From Xanthomonas sp. 10-10 (lineage in GTDB: Bacteria; Pseudomonadota; Gammaproteobacteria; Xanthomonadales; Xanthomonadaceae), in NCBI RefSeq assembly GCF_040182365.1, contig NZ_CP144460.1, positions 1,426,001 to 1,490,000 of the forward strand: a DNA stretch of 64,000 bases, read 5' to 3'. The notes under the pieces are model-generated. The model had not been told where the DNA came from, ran no database searches, and saw only the letters and a list, made by a program, of their open reading frames with translations. Position numbers and translations under genes: made by a program. Below are positions 9,418 through 19,949 of this stretch, one piece after another; positions within the stretch are counted from its first letter, which is position 1, and every line of letters begins with the position of its first letter.

Positions 9418-9514
9418 CCGCCGCTGTTAAGGGCGGAAAGACAGGTCGACGCGGGCGTAGAGCGTGCTGTTCGACTCAACAGACAAGTTATCGAACTAAA
9501 GTTGGAGCAATCCC

Positions 9515-9709
9515 ATGGCTGTGCAGAAATCCCGTGTCACCCCGTCCCGTCGCGGCCAGCGTCGTTCGCACGATGCCCTCACCGCCAAGCAGCTGTCGAC
9601 CGACCCGACCAGCGGCGAGATCCATCTGCGCCACCACATCACCGCTGACGGTTACTACCGTGGCAAGAAGGTGATCGCGACCAAGTCGTCGGCCGTCCAA
9701 GAAGATTGA
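9515..9709 (+). CDS. rpmF: 50S ribosomal protein L32
   Basis: Ribosomal protein L32, 64 residues, a normal length. It shows the typical N-terminus [20 protein letters not shown] and a C-terminal basic stretch [12 protein letters not shown]. The zinc-binding cysteines found in some L32 proteins are absent, so this is the Cys-minus form. The ATG has a clear upstream GGAG. It sits between yceD and fabH, the conserved position coupling ribosome and lipid synthesis genes; the usual plsX gene between rpmF and fabH is missing. Confidence 0.98.
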
Positions 9710-9798
9710 TCCGTGGCACCCGCCGCAGTTTTGCCGGCGGGTGACCCTCGATACTTCCGGAGCCGCCAATCACCGCGGCTCTTGCACCAGGAAACAGC

Positions 9799-10776
9799 AT
9801 GAGCAAGCGGATCTATTCCAGAATCGCGGGCACGGGTAGCTATTTGCCCGAAAAGGTGTTGACCAACGACGACATGTCCAAGATCGTCGACACCAGCGAT
9901 GAATGGATCTTCTCGCGCACTGGTATCCGTGAACGTCACATCGTCGCCGACGACCAGACCACCAGCGACCTGGCGTATTTCGCCTCGCTGAAGGCGATGG
10001 AAGCGGCTGGCGTCACCGCCGACGAGATCGACCTGATCGTCATCGGCACCACCACGCCTGATCTGATCTTTCCGTCCACGGCCTGCCTGCTGCAGGCGCG
10101 GCTGGGCAACGTCGGTTGCGGTGCGATGGACGTCAATGCCGCCTGCTCGGGCTTTGTCTACGCGCTCAGCGTGGCCGACAAGTTCGTGCGCAGCGGCGAT
10201 GCCAAGACCGTGCTGGTGGTGGGGGCGGAAACGCTGACCCGCATCGTCGACTGGACCGACCGCACCACCTGCGTGCTGTTCGGCGACGGTGCCGGCGCGG
10301 TGATCCTCAAGGCTGACGAAGAGACCGGCATCCTCAGCACCCATCTGCATGCCGACGGCAGCAAGAAAGAGCTGCTGTGGGACCCGGTGGGCGTGTCGGT
10401 GGGCTTCGGCGAAGGCAAGAACGGTGGCGGCGCGTTGCTGATGAAGGGCAACGACGTGTTCAAGTACGCGGTCAAGGCGCTGGATTCGGTGGTCGACGAG
10501 ACCCTGGCCGCCAATGGCTACGACAAGCACGACCTGGACTGGCTGATCCCGCATCAGGCCAACCTGCGCATCATCGAAGCCACCGCCAGGCGGCTGGATC
10601 TGCCGATGGAACAGGTGGTGGTCACCGTGGACCGCCACGGCAATACCTCCTCGGCCTCGGTGCCGCTGGCGCTGGACGAAGCGGTTCGCTCCGGCCGCGT
10701 GCAGCGCGGTCAATTGTTGCTGCTGGAAGCATTCGGCGGCGGATTTACCTGGGGCTCGGCGCTGCTGCGCTATTGA
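9799..10776 (+). CDS. fabH: 3-oxoacyl-ACP synthase III
   Basis: Beta-ketoacyl-ACP synthase III, which starts fatty-acid synthesis by condensing an acyl-CoA primer with malonyl-ACP. It has 325 residues, the usual length. The catalytic triad is visible as Cys116 ([10 protein letters not shown]), His252 (IPHQANLRI) and Asn282 (HGNTSSAS), and the C-terminus has the family [16 protein letters not shown] 9799 follows an AGGAA site. It is the first fab gene of the run fabH-(kinase-like)-fabD-fabG-acpP-fabF. Confidence 0.98.
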   Translation: MSKRIYSRIAGTGSYLPEKVLTNDDMSKIVDTSDEWIFSRTGIRERHIVADDQTTSDLAYFASLKAMEAAGVTADEIDLIVIGTTTPDLIFPSTACLLQARLGNVGCGAMDVNAACSGFVYALSVADKFVRSGDAKTVLVVGAETLTRIVDWTDRTTCVLFGDGAGAVILKADEETGILSTHLHADGSKKELLWDPVGVSVGFGEGKNGGGALLMKGNDVFKYAVKALDSVVDETLAANGYDKHDLDWLIPHQANLRIIEATARRLDLPMEQVVVTVDRHGNTSSASVPLALDEAVRSGRVQRGQLLLLEAFGGGFTWGSALLRY

Positions 10777-10836
10777 GTCCCACAGGCGCCGCCGCGTCCG
10801 CCGGCGGCGCCTTACAGCGTCAGGGACGGACCCGTC

Positions 10837-11619
10837 ATGGCAGAACCCATCGTCATCGCCGGACAGCGCGTCTGGCTGAAGCAGTACCGCCGCGACAGCC
10901 GGGCGGTCTCGCTCGGAGCACTCAACTTCGTCGCCCGCCGCTGGGGCCTGCACGCCTTGCGTCCACCGCCGCACCGTGGCGGCGATGCTGCGCGCGATCT
11001 GGAAGCCCGCCGGCTTGGCGAACTGCAGGCACAAGCCGTCAATGTGCCGCGCGTGGTCGGTTGCGGGCAGGCGGCCTTGGTCCTCAGCGACAACGGCCGC
11101 TCCTTTGCCAGCTGCCTGCGCGAGGCCGATGCGCCCGAGCGCGACCGGCTGATCGCACTGGCGGTGGCCGCCATTGCCGATGCCCATCGCGATGGCGCGT
11201 ATTTCGGCCAGCCGCTTCCGCGCAACATAACCTTCGACGGGCAGGCGGTCGGCTTCATCGATTTCGAAGAAGACCCGCTGGAAGTGATGGACCTGGCGCA
11301 GGCGCAGGCGCGCGACTGGCTGGTGTTCGGCTACGGCGTGGCCAAGTACTACCGCGGCCGCCGCGAGGTGCTGCAGCGGTTGATGACGGGCGCCTTTGAT
11401 GCGGCCGGCCCGGCGGTGGCGGCGCATGCGCATGTGGTGACCGGGCGCCTGCAGCGGTTTGCGCAGCTCACCGGTCGCCTGGGGCGCTCGGCCGGGGCGC
11501 TGGCGCGCGCCATCCTGGTCATCCACGCGGCGACCTCGCTCGGCGTCTTGCTGGTACTGGTGATGTGCGTGGACTGGCTGGCCGATGGCGAAATGGATCT
11601 GCTCAGCGCCTTGTTGTAG
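10837..11619 (+). CDS. Kinase-like/phosphotransferase-fold protein with C-terminal membrane segment
   Basis: Protein of 260 residues resembling small bacterial Ser/Thr or lipopolysaccharide-type kinases. There is an N-terminal VWLKQYRRD segment with a possible ATP-binding lysine. A catalytic-loop-like stretch IADAHRDGAYFGQPLPRNITF near residues 112-132 has the expected H...N spacing, and IDFEEDP near residue 146 replaces the DFG/DFE metal site. The last ~40 residues contain one membrane helix (HAATSLGVLLVLVMCV). It lies between fabH and fabD, inside the fatty-acid gene run, so a lipid or envelope substrate is plausible but unproven. Confidence 0.75.
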   Translation: MAEPIVIAGQRVWLKQYRRDSRAVSLGALNFVARRWGLHALRPPPHRGGDAARDLEARRLGELQAQAVNVPRVVGCGQAALVLSDNGRSFASCLREADAPERDRLIALAVAAIADAHRDGAYFGQPLPRNITFDGQAVGFIDFEEDPLEVMDLAQAQARDWLVFGYGVAKYYRGRREVLQRLMTGAFDAAGPAVAAHAHVVTGRLQRFAQLTGRLGRSAGALARAILVIHAATSLGVLLVLVMCVDWLADGEMDLLSALL

Positions 11620-11723
11620 GTGTCCCCGCGGTCGCGCTGGCCGAGCCTTGCATACGCGGCAGTACAGACGCCGGGGCGATTTCGCACGTATCATCCCGGC
11701 TCGATTTTTGCAGGCAGCAACGC

Positions 11724-12668
11724 GTGACCGAAACCACTCTCGCCTTCGTCTTTCCCGGTCAGGGCTCGCAGTCCTTAGGCATGCTGGCCGAACTGTCCGA
11801 GCTGCATCCGCAGATCCGCGAAACCTTCGCCGAAGCCTCCGAGGGCGCCGGTGTCGACCTCTGGGCGCTGTCCCAGGGTGGCCCGGAAGAGATGCTCAAC
11901 CGCACCGAATACACCCAGCCGGCCCTGCTGGCCGCGGGCGTGGCGGTGTGGCGGCTGTGGACTGCGCAGCGCGGTGCGCGTCCGGCCTTGCTGGCCGGGC
12001 ACAGCCTGGGCGAATACACCGCGCTGGTGGCCTCAGGTGCCTTGTCGCTGCACGACGGCGCGCACCTGGTGCGCCTGCGCGGGCAGTTCATGCAGGCCGC
12101 CGCGCCGGCCGGTGTCGGTGCGATGGCCGCCGTGCTGGGCGCCGAAGATGCCTTGGTGCTGGAGGTCTGCGCCGAGGCGGCAGGCAGCCAGGTGGTGGTG
12201 CCGGCCAATTTCAATTCGCCCGGCCAGATCGTGATCGGCGGCGATGCGGCGGCGGTGGACCGTGCGCTGGCCTTGCTGGCCGAGCGCGGCGTGCGCAAGG
12301 CGGTCAAGCTGGCGGTGAGCGTGCCTTCGCACACGCCGTTGATGCGCGATGCCGCCAATCAGCTCGCCGAAGCGATGGCCGGGTTGAGCTGGCAGACGCC
12401 GCAGATTCCGGTGGTGCAGAACGTCGATGCACGCGTGCATACCGGCAGCGAGGCGATTCGCCAGGCGCTGGCCGAGCAGCTGTACCTGCCGGTGCAATGG
12501 ACCGGTTGCGTGCAGGCGCTGGCAGCCCAGGGCATCACCCGGATCGCCGAATGCGGCCCGGGCAAGGTGCTGAGCGGGCTGATCAAGCGCATCGACAAGA
12601 GCCTGGATGCCCGTCCGTTGGCCATGCCTGCCGATTATGCCGGCGCGCTCGAGGCGTGGACGCACTGA
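11724..12668 (+). CDS. fabD: Malonyl-CoA:ACP transacylase
   Basis: Malonyl-CoA acyl-carrier-protein transacylase, which loads malonyl groups onto ACP. It has 314 residues from GTG at 11724, the start that gives the family N-terminus TETTLAFVFPGQGSQ. The nucleophile Ser94 lies in GHSLGEYTALV, and the C-terminal active-site histidine region VPSHTPLMRD and the ECGPGKVLSGL motif are present. The alternative of reading further upstream adds a stretch with no similarity. Confidence 0.97.
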   Translation: MTETTLAFVFPGQGSQSLGMLAELSELHPQIRETFAEASEGAGVDLWALSQGGPEEMLNRTEYTQPALLAAGVAVWRLWTAQRGARPALLAGHSLGEYTALVASGALSLHDGAHLVRLRGQFMQAAAPAGVGAMAAVLGAEDALVLEVCAEAAGSQVVVPANFNSPGQIVIGGDAAAVDRALALLAERGVRKAVKLAVSVPSHTPLMRDAANQLAEAMAGLSWQTPQIPVVQNVDARVHTGSEAIRQALAEQLYLPVQWTGCVQALAAQGITRIAECGPGKVLSGLIKRIDKSLDARPLAMPADYAGALEAWTH

Positions 12669-12750
12669 TTCGACGCACCTGCCGGTCCTGCCGGCATCCC
12701 TCACCGTTCGCGGCTGCGGTCGCGCGCTTTCCACTCGAGGAACAGCATTC

Positions 12751-13494
12751 ATGAGCAAGCCTTTGCAGGGCGAGATCGCCCTCGTCACCGGTGCCAGCCG
12801 CGGCATCGGCGCGGCCATCGCCGCTACGCTGGCCGCCCAGGGCGCCACCGTGATCGGCACCGCGACCTCGGCCTCCGGCGCTGCGGCGATCGGCGAGCGC
12901 CTGGCTGCCGACGGCGGCCACGGCCGTGAGCTCAATGTCACCGACGCTGCGGCGGTCGATGGGCTGATCGATGCGATCGGCAAGCAGTTCGGCGCGATCT
13001 CGATCCTGGTCAACAACGCCGGCATCACCCGCGACAACCTGTTGATGCGGATGAAGGACGACGACTGGCAGGCGATCATCGACACTAATCTGACCAGCGT
13101 GTTCCGCACCTCCAAGGCGGTGATGCGCGGCATGATGAAGGCGCGCAAGGGCCGTATCGTCAACATCGCCTCGGTGGTGGGCGTGACCGGCAACCCCGGC
13201 CAGACCAACTATGCCGCGGCCAAGGCCGGCATCATCGCGTTCTCCAAGTCGCTGGCCAAGGAAATCGGCTCGCGCGGGGTTACGGTGAATGTGGTGGCGC
13301 CCGGTTTCATCGACACCGACATGACCAAGGCACTGCCGGAGGAGGCCAGAGCCGCCTTGCTGCAGCAGATCGCGCTCGGTCATCTGGGCGCGCCGGAGGA
13401 CATCGCCAATGCGGTGGCCTTCCTGGCCGGCCCGACTGCCCGCTACATTACTGGCGAGACCCTGCACGTCAACGGTGGCATGTACATGCCGTGA
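12751..13494 (+). CDS. fabG: 3-oxoacyl-ACP reductase
   Basis: NADPH-dependent beta-ketoacyl-ACP reductase of the short-chain dehydrogenase family, 247 residues. The nucleotide-binding motif TGASRGIG is at residues 14-21, and the catalytic set is Ser141 (NIASVVG), Tyr154 and Lys158 (NYAAAKAG). The C-terminus YITGETLHVNGGMYMP is canonical. ATG 12751 has GAGGAACA just upstream. A hairpin follows before acpP, so acpP may be uncoupled in expression from fabG. Confidence 0.98.
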   Translation: MSKPLQGEIALVTGASRGIGAAIAATLAAQGATVIGTATSASGAAAIGERLAADGGHGRELNVTDAAAVDGLIDAIGKQFGAISILVNNAGITRDNLLMRMKDDDWQAIIDTNLTSVFRTSKAVMRGMMKARKGRIVNIASVVGVTGNPGQTNYAAAKAGIIAFSKSLAKEIGSRGVTVNVVAPGFIDTDMTKALPEEARAALLQQIALGHLGAPEDIANAVAFLAGPTARYITGETLHVNGGMYMP

Positions 13495-13586
13495 GCGTGC
13501 GCCGCCGGGAGGCGCTAAGTGGCTGATCGGCCGGGACTTGTGATGCAATGCAAGGCTCGGGCGCTTCCACTACACTATCCAACGCG

Positions 13587-13611
13587 GCCATCGCAGCGGC
13601 GATGGCGTTTT
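13587..13611 (+). terminator. Hairpin with short T run between fabG and acpP
   Basis: Perfect 8-base stem GCCATCGC / GCGATGGC with a 4-base loop, then GTTTT. It could be a weak intrinsic terminator or attenuator, allowing acpP to be expressed at its own high level. The T run is short, so read-through is likely. Confidence 0.5.
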
Positions 13612-13698
13612 GTGAGTCCCTCACAGGAGCACCGCACATCCATGTGCGGGGATCCTAAAACTCGAACCACCACTACTCCATCTGGAGCGATATCCCCA

Positions 13699-13938
13699 AT
13701 GAGCACCATCGAAGAACGCGTCAAGAAAATCGTCGTCGAACAACTCGGCGTCAAGGAAGAGGAAGTCACCACCAGCGCATCGTTCGTCGATGACCTGGGT
13801 GCCGACTCGCTGGACACCGTCGAGCTGGTGATGGCGCTGGAAGAAGAGTTCGAGTGCGAGATCCCGGACGAAGAGGCCGAGAAGATCACCTCGGTCCAGC
13901 AGGCGATCGACTACGTCAAGGCTCACGTCAAGAGCTGA
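13699..13938 (+). CDS. acpP: Acyl carrier protein
   Basis: Acyl carrier protein of 79 residues, highly acidic. The phosphopantetheine attachment site is Ser37 in [13 protein letters not shown]. The N-terminus [17 protein letters not shown] is standard for AcpP. The leader of about 90 bases before ATG 13699 has a GGAGCG ribosome-binding site. It lies between fabG and fabF as in most proteobacteria. Confidence 0.99.
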   Translation: MSTIEERVKKIVVEQLGVKEEEVTTSASFVDDLGADSLDTVELVMALEEEFECEIPDEEAEKITSVQQAIDYVKAHVKS

Positions 13939-14079
13939 TGCGTTGTTCCTGATGGCGGCGGCGTGCGTCATGCCGCTGCTGCGTCAGACATTCCATGGGG
14001 CCGCTGATGCGGCCCTGTGTTTTTCAAGCGTTACCCGCAAACCGCAAGCACCGTCCGTTCCGTGGTGAGGAGATCTGCA

Positions 14080-15315
<1,236 letters not shown>

Positions 15316-15490
15316 GCCGGCGCGTCTGCGCTGTCGCATGGCGCATCATGCAACAGTCCCTGGCCGCCGCATGCGCTGCGTGCATGCGGCCAGTGGACGG
15401 TGTCGGTTCGACATATCCCTGATCCAGTCATTGCGCGCGCTGCCTTTCTCAGGGGCGGCGCGCTTTCGTATCCCACGCCACCCCGGACCG

Positions 15491-16846
15491 ATGACGCTCA
15501 CCCGATCACTGCACGCGGACATCGACTTGCTGGCGCTGCACCGGCTGGCGCCGCAGCGCTATCCGGCGCTGCTGGAATCCACCGCCTCCGGCACCGAGCA
15601 CGGGCGCTGGGACGTGCTGTTGCTGGCAGACGGCGCCAGCCTGCGGCTGGATCCGGACGGGCGCACGCGCGATGGCGATGGGCGGGTGATCGACAGCAAT
15701 TTCCTGGACGCGCTGGACGCCGCCTGGCACGCCGAACGGGTGCCGCGCGATGCGAGCAGCGTATGGCCGTTTCGTGGCGGTTGGGCGGTGTTGCTGGATT
15801 ACGAACTGGCCGCGCAGGTCGAACCCATCCTGCAACTGCCTGTGCGCACCGACCGCCTGCCGAGCGCGCTGGCCCTGCGTGCGCCGGCGGCGGTGTTGCG
15901 TGACCGCGTGGAAGGGCGCTGCATCGCGCTGGCCGAACCGGGTCGCGACGATCTGCTGGCCCGTATCGTCGACGACATCGGCGCTTGCGCCGCGCTGCCG
16001 CCGTTGCCGGCCTGGGTGGGGCCGGTGGCAGTGGAGGAAGACGCACCCGGGCGCTTTACCGATGCGGTGCAGCGGGTGCTCGATTACCTGCGTGCCGGCG
16101 ATGTGTTCCAGGCCAATATCTCGCGGGCCTGGAATGCACGGTTTGCCGCTGCGGTGGATCCGGCGGCACTGCATGCCCGGTTGCGCTCGGCCAACCCGGC
16201 GCCGTTCGCCGGTGTGTTCGTCGCGGCCGGTCGCGCGGTGGTGAGTTCATCGCCCGAGCGGCTGGTGTCGGTGCAGGGCGATGTGGTGCAGACGCGCCCG
16301 ATCGCCGGCACCCGCGCGCGCTTTGCCGGCGACGACGACGCGGCACGCATCCGCGAATTGGTCGGCCACCCGAAAGAACGCGCCGAGCACGTCATGCTGA
16401 TCGACCTGGAACGCAACGACCTGGGCCGGATCTGCGCGCCGGGCACGGTCGAGGTGGATGAGCTGATGGCGGTGGAAAGCTATGCGCACGTGCACCACAT
16501 CGTCAGCAACGTACGCGGTCGCCTGCGTGCCGGCGTCACCCCGGGCGAGGTGATTGCGGCGGTGTTCCCGGGCGGCACCATCACCGGTTGCCCGAAGGTG
16601 CGCTGCATGCAGATCATCGCCGAGCTGGAGCAGACCGCGCGGGGCGCCTACACCGGCGCGTTCGGTTGGCTCAATCGCGATGGCGACATGGACCTGAACA
16701 TCCTGATCCGCACCGCCGAGGTGGCCGGCAACCAGGTCTGCTTCCGCACCGGGGCCGGCATCGTGGTGGACTCGGACCCGCAACGCGAGCTGGACGAAAC
16801 CCGCGCCAAGGCGCGTGGCGTGCTGCGCGCGATCGAGCGGACATGA
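15491..16846 (+). CDS. pabB: Aminodeoxychorismate synthase component I
   Basis: Chorismate-binding enzyme that, with a PabA amidotransferase, makes 4-amino-4-deoxychorismate for folate. It has 451 residues from ATG 15491. The C-terminal chorismate-binding part carries DVFQANISR near residue 203, FPGGTITGCPKVRCMQII near residue 360 and FRTGAGIVVDSDP near the end. The usual PabB lysine of PIKGT is an alanine here (PIAGT, residues 270-274), the TrpE-like form. The remaining features and the location after fabF support PabB. In enterics this slot holds pabC. Confidence 0.88.
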   Translation: MTLTRSLHADIDLLALHRLAPQRYPALLESTASGTEHGRWDVLLLADGASLRLDPDGRTRDGDGRVIDSNFLDALDAAWHAERVPRDASSVWPFRGGWAVLLDYELAAQVEPILQLPVRTDRLPSALALRAPAAVLRDRVEGRCIALAEPGRDDLLARIVDDIGACAALPPLPAWVGPVAVEEDAPGRFTDAVQRVLDYLRAGDVFQANISRAWNARFAAAVDPAALHARLRSANPAPFAGVFVAAGRAVVSSSPERLVSVQGDVVQTRPIAGTRARFAGDDDAARIRELVGHPKERAEHVMLIDLERNDLGRICAPGTVEVDELMAVESYAHVHHIVSNVRGRLRAGVTPGEVIAAVFPGGTITGCPKVRCMQIIAELEQTARGAYTGAFGWLNRDGDMDLNILIRTAEVAGNQVCFRTGAGIVVDSDPQRELDETRAKARGVLRAIERT

Positions 16847-16906
16847 GCGCTTCAACGGGACATCACCGGTGCGCGGTATCCTGCGCGGCGATGGAGCAAT
16901 GACGAG

Positions 16907-17980
16907 GTGGGTGTGGCGGTGACTGGCAAACGCGGATGTCTGGCCGTGCTGGGCACGGCATTGCTGCTTGCAGCGCTACTGGCGATTGCCGCTCTGGTGG
17001 CATGGCGGCATTACCTGCACTTCGCGCAGACGCCGGTGAGCGCCACCGCGCCCAGCGTGGTGATTGCGCCCGGTGATTCGCTCAAGGCCACCTTGCGCAA
17101 ATTGCGCGAGGCCGGCATTGCGCAGGGCACCGATCTGGAATGGCAGCTGCTGGCGCGTCAGGTCGATGCGGCCGGCAAACTCAAGGTGGGCGAATACGCA
17201 CTGGCGCCGGCCCTGTCGCCGCGCGAATTGCTCGGCCGCATGCGCCAGGGGCGGGTGATCCAGTACCGCTTCACCATCGTGGAAGGTTGGAATTTCCGTC
17301 AGCTGCGTGCCGCACTGGCGACCGCTACGCCGTTGCAGCAGACCCTGGGCACACTGGATGACGCCGCGTTGATGGCGCGGCTGGGGGTTGCCAACCAGCA
17401 TCCGGAAGGCCGCTTCCTGCCGGAGACTTATCTGTATCAACGCGGCGACAGCGATCTGGATGTGCTCAAGCGCGCCCACGCGGCGATGGACAAGGCACTG
17501 GCGCAGGCGTGGGAGCAGCGCGCGCCCAACGTGCCGCTGACCTCGCCGGAGCAGGCGCTGATCCTGGCCTCCATCATCGAAAAGGAAACCGCGCTGGGCA
17601 GCGAGCGGCCGTTGATCGCCGGGGTGTTCCTGCGTCGTCTGCAGCTGGGCATGAAGCTGCAAACCGACCCCACCGTGATCTACGGCATCGGCAGCAGTTA
17701 CGACGGCAACATCCGCCGCCGCGACCTGACCACCGATACGCCCTACAACACCTATACCCGCACCGGCCTGACACCGACGCCGATCGCCATGCCCGGCCGC
17801 GAGGCGCTGCTGGCAGCGGTGCGCCCCGCCCCCGGCGATGCGCTGTACTTCGTGGCGGTGGGCGACGGCACCGGCGCCCACGCCTTCTCGGCCACCTTGG
17901 CCGAACACAACGCTGCGGTGGCGCGCTACCTGCAGCGTCGCCGCGAGCCGACCCTGCCGCAGAAGGAGCTCACGCCATGA
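16907..17980 (+). CDS. mltG: Endolytic murein transglycosylase MltG
   Basis: Membrane-anchored lytic transglycosylase of the YceG/MltG family that cleaves nascent peptidoglycan strands. One N-terminal membrane helix (VLGTALLLAALLAIAALVAW) is followed by a LysM-like region (VVIAPGDSLKATLRKLREAG) and the catalytic domain. The active-site glutamates are in ASIIEKET at residues 225 and 227, with GMKLQTDPTVIYG after them. Starts at GTG 16907, 16913 or 16919 are possible; GAGG at 16904-16907 suggests one of the later two, and the longest is given. Its stop overlaps the holB start. The usual tmk between mltG and holB is missing. Confidence 0.95.
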   Translation: MGVAVTGKRGCLAVLGTALLLAALLAIAALVAWRHYLHFAQTPVSATAPSVVIAPGDSLKATLRKLREAGIAQGTDLEWQLLARQVDAAGKLKVGEYALAPALSPRELLGRMRQGRVIQYRFTIVEGWNFRQLRAALATATPLQQTLGTLDDAALMARLGVANQHPEGRFLPETYLYQRGDSDLDVLKRAHAAMDKALAQAWEQRAPNVPLTSPEQALILASIIEKETALGSERPLIAGVFLRRLQLGMKLQTDPTVIYGIGSSYDGNIRRRDLTTDTPYNTYTRTGLTPTPIAMPGREALLAAVRPAPGDALYFVAVGDGTGAHAFSATLAEHNAAVARYLQRRREPTLPQKELTP

Positions 17981-18936
17981 CCGCCGCGTTTTCGCCCTGG
18001 CAGCAGCGCGCCTTCGACCAGACCGTGGCGGCGCTGGATGCCGGCCGGCTCGGACACGGGCTGCTGATCTGCGGCCCGGAAGGGCTGGGCAAGCGCGAAG
18101 TCGCGCTGGCCCTGGCCGAGCACGTGCTGGCCAGCTCGCCGGACCCGGCGCTGGCGCAGCGCACCCGGCAATTGATCGCCGCCGGTACCCATCCGGACCT
18201 GCAGCTGATTTCGTTCATTCCCAATCGCACCGGCGACAAGCTGCGGACGGAGATCGTCATCGAACAGGTGCGCGAGATTTCGCAGAAGCTGTCGCTGACG
18301 CCGCAGTACGGCATCGCCCAGGTGGTGATCGTCGACCCGGCCGATGCGATCAATCGCGCGGCCTGCAATGCCTTGCTCAAGACCCTGGAAGAACCCTCGC
18401 CGGGGCGCTACCTGTGGTTGATCAGTGCGCAGCCGGCGCGGTTGCCTGCCACCATCCGCAGCCGCTGCCAGCGTCTGGAATTCAAGCTGCCGCCTGCGCA
18501 CGAAGCGCTGGCCTGGCTGCTGGCGCAAGGCGTCAGCGAGCGCGCCGCGCAGGACGCACTGGAGGCTGCGCGCGGCCATCCCGGTCTTGCCGCGCAGTGG
18601 TTGCGCGAGGATGGCCTGGCGGTACGTCGCGCAGTGGCGCAGGACCTGGAGCAGATCGCCAGCGGCCGCGTTGGTGCGGTGGAGGTTGCGCAGCGCTGGA
18701 CCAACGACGGTCAGGCCGATCAGCGTTTGCGGCATGCGGCCGACCTGGCGTTGGCACAGGCCTCGGCCGGCTTGACCGATCCGTCGCGGTTGCACAAGCT
18801 GGCGACCTGGTTCGACGCCGCCAATCGCACGCGCGATCTGCTGCGCACCACCGTCCGCGCCGACCTGGCAGTGACGGAATTGCTGCTGGCCTGGCGCGAG
18901 GGAGAGCGCCAGCCACGTTCTAGGGGAACTCGATGA
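17977..18936 (+). CDS. holB: DNA polymerase III subunit delta-prime
   Basis: Clamp-loader subunit, 319 residues. The Walker-A-like sequence is LICGPEGLGKREVALA near residue 28; the delta-prime subunit in this family does not hydrolyse ATP. It has KTLEEPSPGRYLWLISAQPARLPATIRSRCQ, shown here in part as the sensor/SRC region. The zinc-binding cysteine group of E. coli delta-prime is absent: no cluster of cysteines follows the P-loop. Its ATG overlaps the mltG stop, and its own stop overlaps the pilZ start, so mltG-holB-pilZ are coupled. Confidence 0.93.
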   Translation: MTAAFSPWQQRAFDQTVAALDAGRLGHGLLICGPEGLGKREVALALAEHVLASSPDPALAQRTRQLIAAGTHPDLQLISFIPNRTGDKLRTEIVIEQVREISQKLSLTPQYGIAQVVIVDPADAINRAACNALLKTLEEPSPGRYLWLISAQPARLPATIRSRCQRLEFKLPPAHEALAWLLAQGVSERAAQDALEAARGHPGLAAQWLREDGLAVRRAVAQDLEQIASGRVGAVEVAQRWTNDGQADQRLRHAADLALAQASAGLTDPSRLHKLATWFDAANRTRDLLRTTVRADLAVTELLLAWREGERQPRSRGTR

Positions 18937-19286
18937 GTGCAATGAATGCACGCCAAGGCATTTTGTCGCTGGCGTTGAAAGACAAGCCGGCGCTCTACAG
19001 CGCCTACATGCCGTTCGTCAAAGGTGGCGGCATCTTCGTGCCCACCCCCAAGCGCTACATGCTTGGCGACGAAGTCTTCCTGCTGCTGACCCTGCCCGAT
19101 TCCAGCGAACGCCTGCCGGTGGCAGGCAAGGTGATCTGGACTACGCCTGCGGGCGCGCAGGGCAACCGCGCCGCCGGCATCGGCGTGCAGTTCCCGGATG
19201 GCCCCGAAGGCGAGGCGGTGCGCAACAAGATCGAAACCCTGCTGGCCGGCCTGACCACTTCGGACAAGCCCACCCATACGATGTGA
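18933..19286 (+). CDS. pilZ: PilZ domain protein, type IV pilus biogenesis
   Basis: Stand-alone PilZ protein of 117 residues, needed for type IV pilus assembly in Xanthomonas and Pseudomonas. Homologues in the XAC1133 group bind the FimX and PilB proteins rather than cyclic di-GMP. The N-terminal RxxxR motif needed for cyclic di-GMP is not seen, and the second motif is replaced by FVKGGGIFVPTPKRY, which fits that non-binding class. Its ATG overlaps the holB stop by four bases; holB-pilZ adjacency is conserved in many gammaproteobacteria. Confidence 0.95.
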   Translation: MSAMNARQGILSLALKDKPALYSAYMPFVKGGGIFVPTPKRYMLGDEVFLLLTLPDSSERLPVAGKVIWTTPAGAQGNRAAGIGVQFPDGPEGEAVRNKIETLLAGLTTSDKPTHTM

Positions 19287-19420
19287 CCCGGGGCCGTGGG
19301 CGCGGCCAATCCGGCATGCTGTGGATGCGTTGCAGTGCGGCCGAACCCATTGCAGACGCGCGCGCAGCAAGGACGATATGGCTGCAGCGCGGGCACGCGA
19401 CCTGCCCAGATAGACACCTG

Positions 19421-19448
19421 TTGACGATTGCCGCAGCTACCCTATAAT
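19421..19448 (+). promoter_or_regulatory. Sigma-70 promoter of tRNA-Val
   Basis: TTGACG (19421-19426), a 16-base spacer and a perfect TATAAT (19443-19448). Transcription would begin near 19455, about 11 bases before the tRNA. This is the best consensus promoter in the window. Confidence 0.85.
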
Positions 19449-19465
19449 GTGCGGCTCGCGTCACC

Positions 19466-19540
19466 GGGCGGTTAGCTCAGCGGTAGAGCATTGCCTTCAC
19501 ACGGCAAGGGTCACAGGTTCGAACCCTGTACCGCCCACCA
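19466..19540 (+). tRNA. tRNA-Val, anticodon CAC
   Basis: Complete cloverleaf of 75 bases with an encoded CCA end. The acceptor stem GGGCGGT pairs with ACCGCCC. The D-arm is TAGCTCAGCGGTAGAGCA. The anticodon stem TTGCC/GGCAA encloses TTCACAC, giving anticodon CAC (valine, GTG codons). The T-arm has GGTTCGAACCC. No integrated element is seen at its 3' end. Confidence 0.98.
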
Positions 19541-19561
19541 TGCATTCAGTGTCAGATAAAG

Positions 19562-19584
19562 AACCGGCGATAGCCGGTTTTTTT
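19562..19584 (+). terminator. Intrinsic terminator after tRNA-Val
   Basis: Stem AACCGGC / GCCGGTT with loop GATA and a run of T residues, 22 bases after the tRNA. A strong simple terminator for the single-gene tRNA unit. Confidence 0.88.
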
Positions 19585-19949
19585 GTGATCGCGAGATAGC
19601 TGCTGCCGTGGGGACTTTGGATATGGCAGCGCGCCAGCCTTCTTTGAATCGACTGCTCGGCAGTCACTGCCGCGAACCCAGCGGCCCTGCAGTGCGGTCG
19701 ATCGCCTTGGCGAAGGGCACGGCGATGTTCGTCTCTGTGCGTTCGATCAGGGCCTGCGATCTGCGTGGCTTGGCGCTGGGCTTTATCGATCGCACCGGTC
19801 ATGAATTCTTGGCCGGTGTTGCTGTGAAGCGTGCGCCTGCGTTGCGTTTCGATAGACGCCGTAGGTAAGCACTTTTCGCTAGGGTCGATGCCTTGCGGGC
19901 TCGACAGGGACTTGCCATCCTGCAAGGCCAGGGTCGAGATGGAGTGGCG
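19585..19949 (+). other. Intergenic, nothing recognised
   Basis: 365 bases between the tRNA terminator and the lipoprotein gene. A short open frame (19608-19868) has no recognisable motif and no good ribosome-binding site, so it is not called. The promoter of the lipoprotein gene is presumably here. Confidence 0.6.

Noticed and set aside
9655-11694. Minus-strand 679-residue open frame opposite fabH and the kinase-like gene
   Set aside because: Antisense shadow of high-GC genes; the plus strand has real catalytic motifs.
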